NCBI RefSeq assembly: GCF_009728735.1
Contig: NZ_CP024637.1
Coordinates: 196,019-260,018 of the forward strand
Length of the DNA: 64,000 nucleotides
Direction: 5' to 3'
Origin: Pantoea phytobeneficialis
GTDB lineage: Bacteria > Pseudomonadota > Gammaproteobacteria > Enterobacterales > Enterobacteriaceae
Numbering within the stretch: the first letter of the stretch is position 1; the number at the start of each line of letters is the position of its first letter. The position numbers were made by a program, and so were the translations under genes. The notes under the pieces are model-generated. The model worked only from the letters and a program-made list of their open reading frames with translations. It ran no database searches and was not told the origin of the DNA. Positions 61,604-64,000 of this stretch are shown here, in pieces.

Positions 61604-62914
61604 TTATTGCTGCAATCGCGCCAGCATGCGCAGGCTATTGGAAAACAATGCGTCGGCGATACGTGGTGGAAAATCAGCCGGTAAAATACGCTCTACCTGG
61701 TGGATCGCGGTGGGTAATTGCGCAATAAAGAAATCAATAATGTCCACCATCCGGTTTGGGTCGAAATTCACCGCTTTGGCGGTTGCGATAAAGTGACGCG
61801 GGAATATTTTATCGATCTCCATTTTTTTGCCTTTCGTCGCTTTCAGTCCCATCGCCAGTTTCAGGTCACGGATATTTAATCCCGTACCGCCCAGCACAGG
61901 ATAAGCAGAGATGACATCATAGAAAGGCGTCAACCGATAGCTACCGCCTCTTTCAATAAATACCGAGAAGTTTTTCGCATGTCCGTCTGTGGCGCCAATC
62001 AGCCATTGGAAGACCTGGAATTTCATAAATGCATCACGATCTTCCAGTGCCTGGCTCGATCCCATCAGGAACGCCATGATATCGGCAATGCCTGGACCAC
62101 CATCAGATTCATACTTCAGAGCAGAAGGCAGCCCAAAGGTTTGGCACATGTCCTCCTGGGGTAAACGCAGGAGTTGTGTTTTGTGGGCATTCCAACGGCG
62201 ATCAAAACGCTCCACCGCCAGGGCACGGATATTACCGGCATGAATAATGGTGGCCGCAGGCACATTGAAACCGAGCGCACGGGCAAGGGCCAGACAGGCA
62301 TATTCATTCTCAACACTTTCGCGCATATCCAACGTGGCGAAGGGTTGTTTAATCTCGCCAATTGGTAATTTAATGATATGTGAGGTGGGGGTGGAGCCGT
62401 GCGGGATACTCCAGCCTTCGGCAGTTTTCAACAATGCCGTTTTTTCCTGGGCACCCGCCACCGAAATGCGAAAATCTTCTTCATCCCGGATCATACCGAG
62501 CGGTATATCCGCCTGGTATGCCGATAAAACGCGGATCAGTTTCTCTTCATTGAGCGTTTCATACTGTAAACCCTGGTTCGAAGGGAAACTGTCTGTGGGG
62601 AGTAACATCACGGCACCCACGCTGTCTTTGCCAACTTCACGCAACAGGTCAAAAGGTTGGCGTGATTTTGCCCTGTAACGGGCAACAATCCGGTCGCGAA
62701 TTAAGGGACTATCTGGCAGCAGGTTATCAAAATAGTTGATAACGCTCTCTGAAGTGATAACAGGCAATTGCAGCGGCAGGGACAATGAAAGTGGGCGTGC
62801 GAGCCGGTTATCCAGCCAACTCTCGGCATACTGGAAGGTATGCGCACCATTGCTTTGTCGGGTGAACACGCCAACACGTTCACCATTCATCCATGCCATC
62901 AACGCCTGTTTCAC
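61604..62914 (-). CDS. hipA: HipA serine/threonine kinase toxin
   Basis: 436 residues, close to the E. coli HipA length. The autophosphorylated Ser equals S151 in ISVAGAQEKT. The catalytic Asp is D310 in ATDGHAKNF. The block from LRLPQEDMCQTFGLPS to KYESDGGPGI is almost identical to E. coli HipA, which phosphorylates glutamyl-tRNA synthetase and causes dormancy. Its start overlaps the hipB stop (ATGA). No inactivating change is seen. It is repressed through HipB binding to the four operators beyond hipB. Confidence 0.93.
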   Translation of the reverse strand: MKQALMAWMNGERVGVFTRQSNGAHTFQYAESWLDNRLARPLSLSLPLQLPVITSESVINYFDNLLPDSPLIRDRIVARYRAKSRQPFDLLREVGKDSVGAVMLLPTDSFPSNQGLQYETLNEEKLIRVLSAYQADIPLGMIRDEEDFRISVAGAQEKTALLKTAEGWSIPHGSTPTSHIIKLPIGEIKQPFATLDMRESVENEYACLALARALGFNVPAATIIHAGNIRALAVERFDRRWNAHKTQLLRLPQEDMCQTFGLPSALKYESDGGPGIADIMAFLMGSSQALEDRDAFMKFQVFQWLIGATDGHAKNFSVFIERGGSYRLTPFYDVISAYPVLGGTGLNIRDLKLAMGLKATKGKKMEIDKIFPRHFIATAKAVNFDPNRMVDIIDFFIAQLPTAIHQVERILPADFPPRIADALFSNSLRMLARLQQ

Positions 62915-63165
62915 CAGTCATTCTCCTGATCGTAAATCGCTGGTGTTTCGTTTGCCTCAAGCTTCTCGTAGATATCCAGCTTCAGTTCGAGGGATTGCAG
63001 GATCTTAAATAGCGTCGCCAGGGTTGTCAGGTCGGGATTATTTTCAAAATGGGAGATGGTGGCTTGTTTCAACCCCACTTTTTTGGCGAGTTGCGTCTGC
63101 GTCCACTGATTTTTCTGCCGTATCAACCGGACGTGGTTAGCAAGTTGTTTTGGACTATAAATCAT
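62911..63165 (-). CDS. hipB: HipB antitoxin and operator-binding repressor
   Basis: 84 residues. An XRE helix-turn-helix occupies about residues 8-65 (WTQTQLAKKVGLKQATISHF) with ENNPDLTTLATLFKILQSL as in E. coli HipB, and an acidic, flexible C-terminus ends in ENDW, matching the conserved terminal Trp. It neutralises HipA and represses the operon. Four TATCC-N8-GGATA operators lie immediately upstream of its start. Confidence 0.92.
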   Translation of the reverse strand: MIYSPKQLANHVRLIRQKNQWTQTQLAKKVGLKQATISHFENNPDLTTLATLFKILQSLELKLDIYEKLEANETPAIYDQENDW

Positions 63166-63211
63166 CGTGAATCCTTACAGTATTCAGGATCGGGCTGGGC
63201 AGATAACGGAT

Positions 63212-63313
63212 TATCCCCTGGTCAGGATATCATCCAAACTATCCCTCCTGGAGGATAAAGTCAAGATTATCCCCTTTGGAGGATAATGATATATTTATCC
63301 CCTAAAGGGGATA
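63212..63313. promoter_or_regulatory. Array of four HipB operators, 28-bp period
   Basis: Sites matching TATCC-N8-GGATA are at 63212-63229, 63240-63257, 63268-63285 and 63296-63313. Their centres are exactly 28 bp apart. This is the same operator consensus as in E. coli hipBA. The hipB start is at 63165, so the array covers its promoter. Confidence 0.88.
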
Positions 63314-63424
63314 GGCGCAGTGAGCACCTTTTACTTATAACCCCAACTAAACTCCCTATGTCCTGTGCAGCGGGGCGCTCTGCTATAACAACACCCGTTA
63401 TGTTAATGAGCACGGACCCCGTTT

Positions 63425-63880
63425 ATGGATATTCGTAAAATCAAAAAACTGATCGAGCTGGTGGAAGAGTCCGGCATTGCTGAGCTGGAAATCGCGGAGG
63501 GTGAAGAGTCGGTTCGCATCAGCCGTTCACCTGCCAATATCAGCTACCCGGTGCAGCAGCAGGCCTATGCTGCGCCTGTGATGCAACCCGCCGCCGCTGT
63601 CCCCGTTACCGCTCCGGTAGCGGAAGTCGCTAAACCTGACATCAGCGGTCATATCGTACGCTCACCGATGGTCGGCACCTTCTATCGTACCCCAAGCCCG
63701 GACGCGAAAGCCTTTATCGAAGTCGGCCAGAAAGTTAACGTCGGCGACACCCTGTGCATCGTTGAAGCGATGAAAATGATGAACCAGATCGAAGCCGATA
63801 AATCCGGCGTGGTGAAAGCGATTCTGGTGGAAAGTGGCCAGCCGGTTGAATTTGACGAGCCGCTGGTTGTCATCGAATAA
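63425..63880 (+). CDS. accB: Acetyl-CoA carboxylase biotin carboxyl carrier protein
   Basis: 151 residues. The N-terminal [20 protein letters not shown] is conserved, a Pro/Ala-rich linker runs about 42-70, and the C-terminal biotinyl domain carries [10 protein letters not shown] with Lys117 as biotinylation site and SPMVGTFYR as the thumb-side strand. It carries carboxybiotin for the first step of fatty acid synthesis. accC follows 11 bp after its stop, the standard operon. The window end cuts accC. Confidence 0.97.
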   Translation: MDIRKIKKLIELVEESGIAELEIAEGEESVRISRSPANISYPVQQQAYAAPVMQPAAAVPVTAPVAEVAKPDISGHIVRSPMVGTFYRTPSPDAKAFIEVGQKVNVGDTLCIVEAMKMMNQIEADKSGVVKAILVESGQPVEFDEPLVVIE

Positions 63881-63891
63881 CGAGGCGAACC

Positions 63892-64000
63892 ATGCTGGAT
63901 AAAATTGTCATTGCTAACCGCGGTGAGATCGCGCTGCGCATTCTGCGTGCCTGTAAAGAGCTGGGCATCAAGACTGTGGCGGTTCACTCCACGGCAGACC
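63892..64000 (+). CDS. accC: Biotin carboxylase, N-terminal fragment
   Basis: The first 36 codons ([20 protein letters not shown]...) match the biotin carboxylase N-terminal domain. The frame is open to the window edge. It is cotranscribed with accB and catalyses ATP-dependent carboxylation of biotin on AccB. Confidence 0.96.
   Translation, partial: MLDKIVIANRGEIALRILRACKELGIKTVAVHSTAD

Noticed and set aside
63212..63313. Short repeats at constant period, at first sight a CRISPR-like array
   Set aside because: The repeat is an 18-bp palindromic operator (TATCC-N8-GGATA) with 10-bp spacers, far too short for CRISPR, and it matches the HipB operator next to hipB.

Overview
This is a chromosomal segment of a GC-rich enterobacterium, most likely Pantoea or a close relative (Erwiniaceae). 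The right end carries accB and the start of accC, next to an E. coli-like hipBA pair. Gene density is high, and most units are small catabolic or transport operons, each with its own LysR, AraC, LacI or XRE regulator. That is the usual make-up of a plant- or soil-associated accessory region. No phage, integrase, IS element, CRISPR array, rRNA or tRNA was seen.

Layout, left half. 1-6100: tail of a peptidase-like gene; a HalD/ArpA-like 2-oxoglutarate oxygenase with a divergent LysR; an arginase/agmatinase-family operon with a polar amino-acid ABC importer (no ATPase) and an XRE-cupin regulator, plus the 3' remnant of an arginine-deiminase-like gene. 6200-12600: AraC plus DUF2000; amidase plus metallo-beta-lactamase-fold hydrolase with LysR; SDR with LysR. 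12650-20400: a GH3 beta-glucosidase in one operon with a spermidine/putrescine-type ABC importer and a divergent LysR. 20400-29000: two divergent operons, NCS1 permease + GMC oxidoreductase + aldehyde dehydrogenase against flavin monooxygenase + RidA + DUF1028 + ArgE-like deacylase, which look like one uncharacterised pathway for a nitrogenous compound. 29100-35530: LacI regulator and an AfuABC-like importer with an inositol-monophosphatase-family phosphatase, probably for a phosphorylated sugar or polyol.

Layout, right half. 35690-37820: an AT-rich 709-residue protein with a pentapeptide-like beta-helix and a C-terminal half faintly resembling SopA/NleL effectors, clearly foreign to its neighbours. 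37850-39240: AraC and LysE-type exporter. 39470-47360: an amide/urea-type ABC importer (five genes) preceded by two tandem hairpins with identical AGCGTT hexaloops, the signature of an ANTAR antitermination target. The operon is followed by an AmiR-like ANTAR gene, an AraC regulator and an amidase. 47460-55430: tautomerase, LysR, and a sulfur-scavenging operon (two SfnB-like oxidoreductases, a flavin monooxygenase, a MetQNI-like importer). 55430-57500: LysR and a PRISE-type reductase. 57600-57960: a hok/sok type I toxin locus whose mok frame has no start codon. 58000-61010: ECF sigma factor, NrsF anti-sigma, DsbD-like protein and periplasmic peroxiredoxin. 61200-63310: small secreted protein, then hipBA with four HipB operators spaced exactly 28 bp apart. 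63425-64000: accB and the start of accC.

Six copies of a REP-type palindrome (GTAG plus hairpin) punctuate the ends of transcription units across the window. All functional assignments come from reading motifs and remembered family features; no database search was run.
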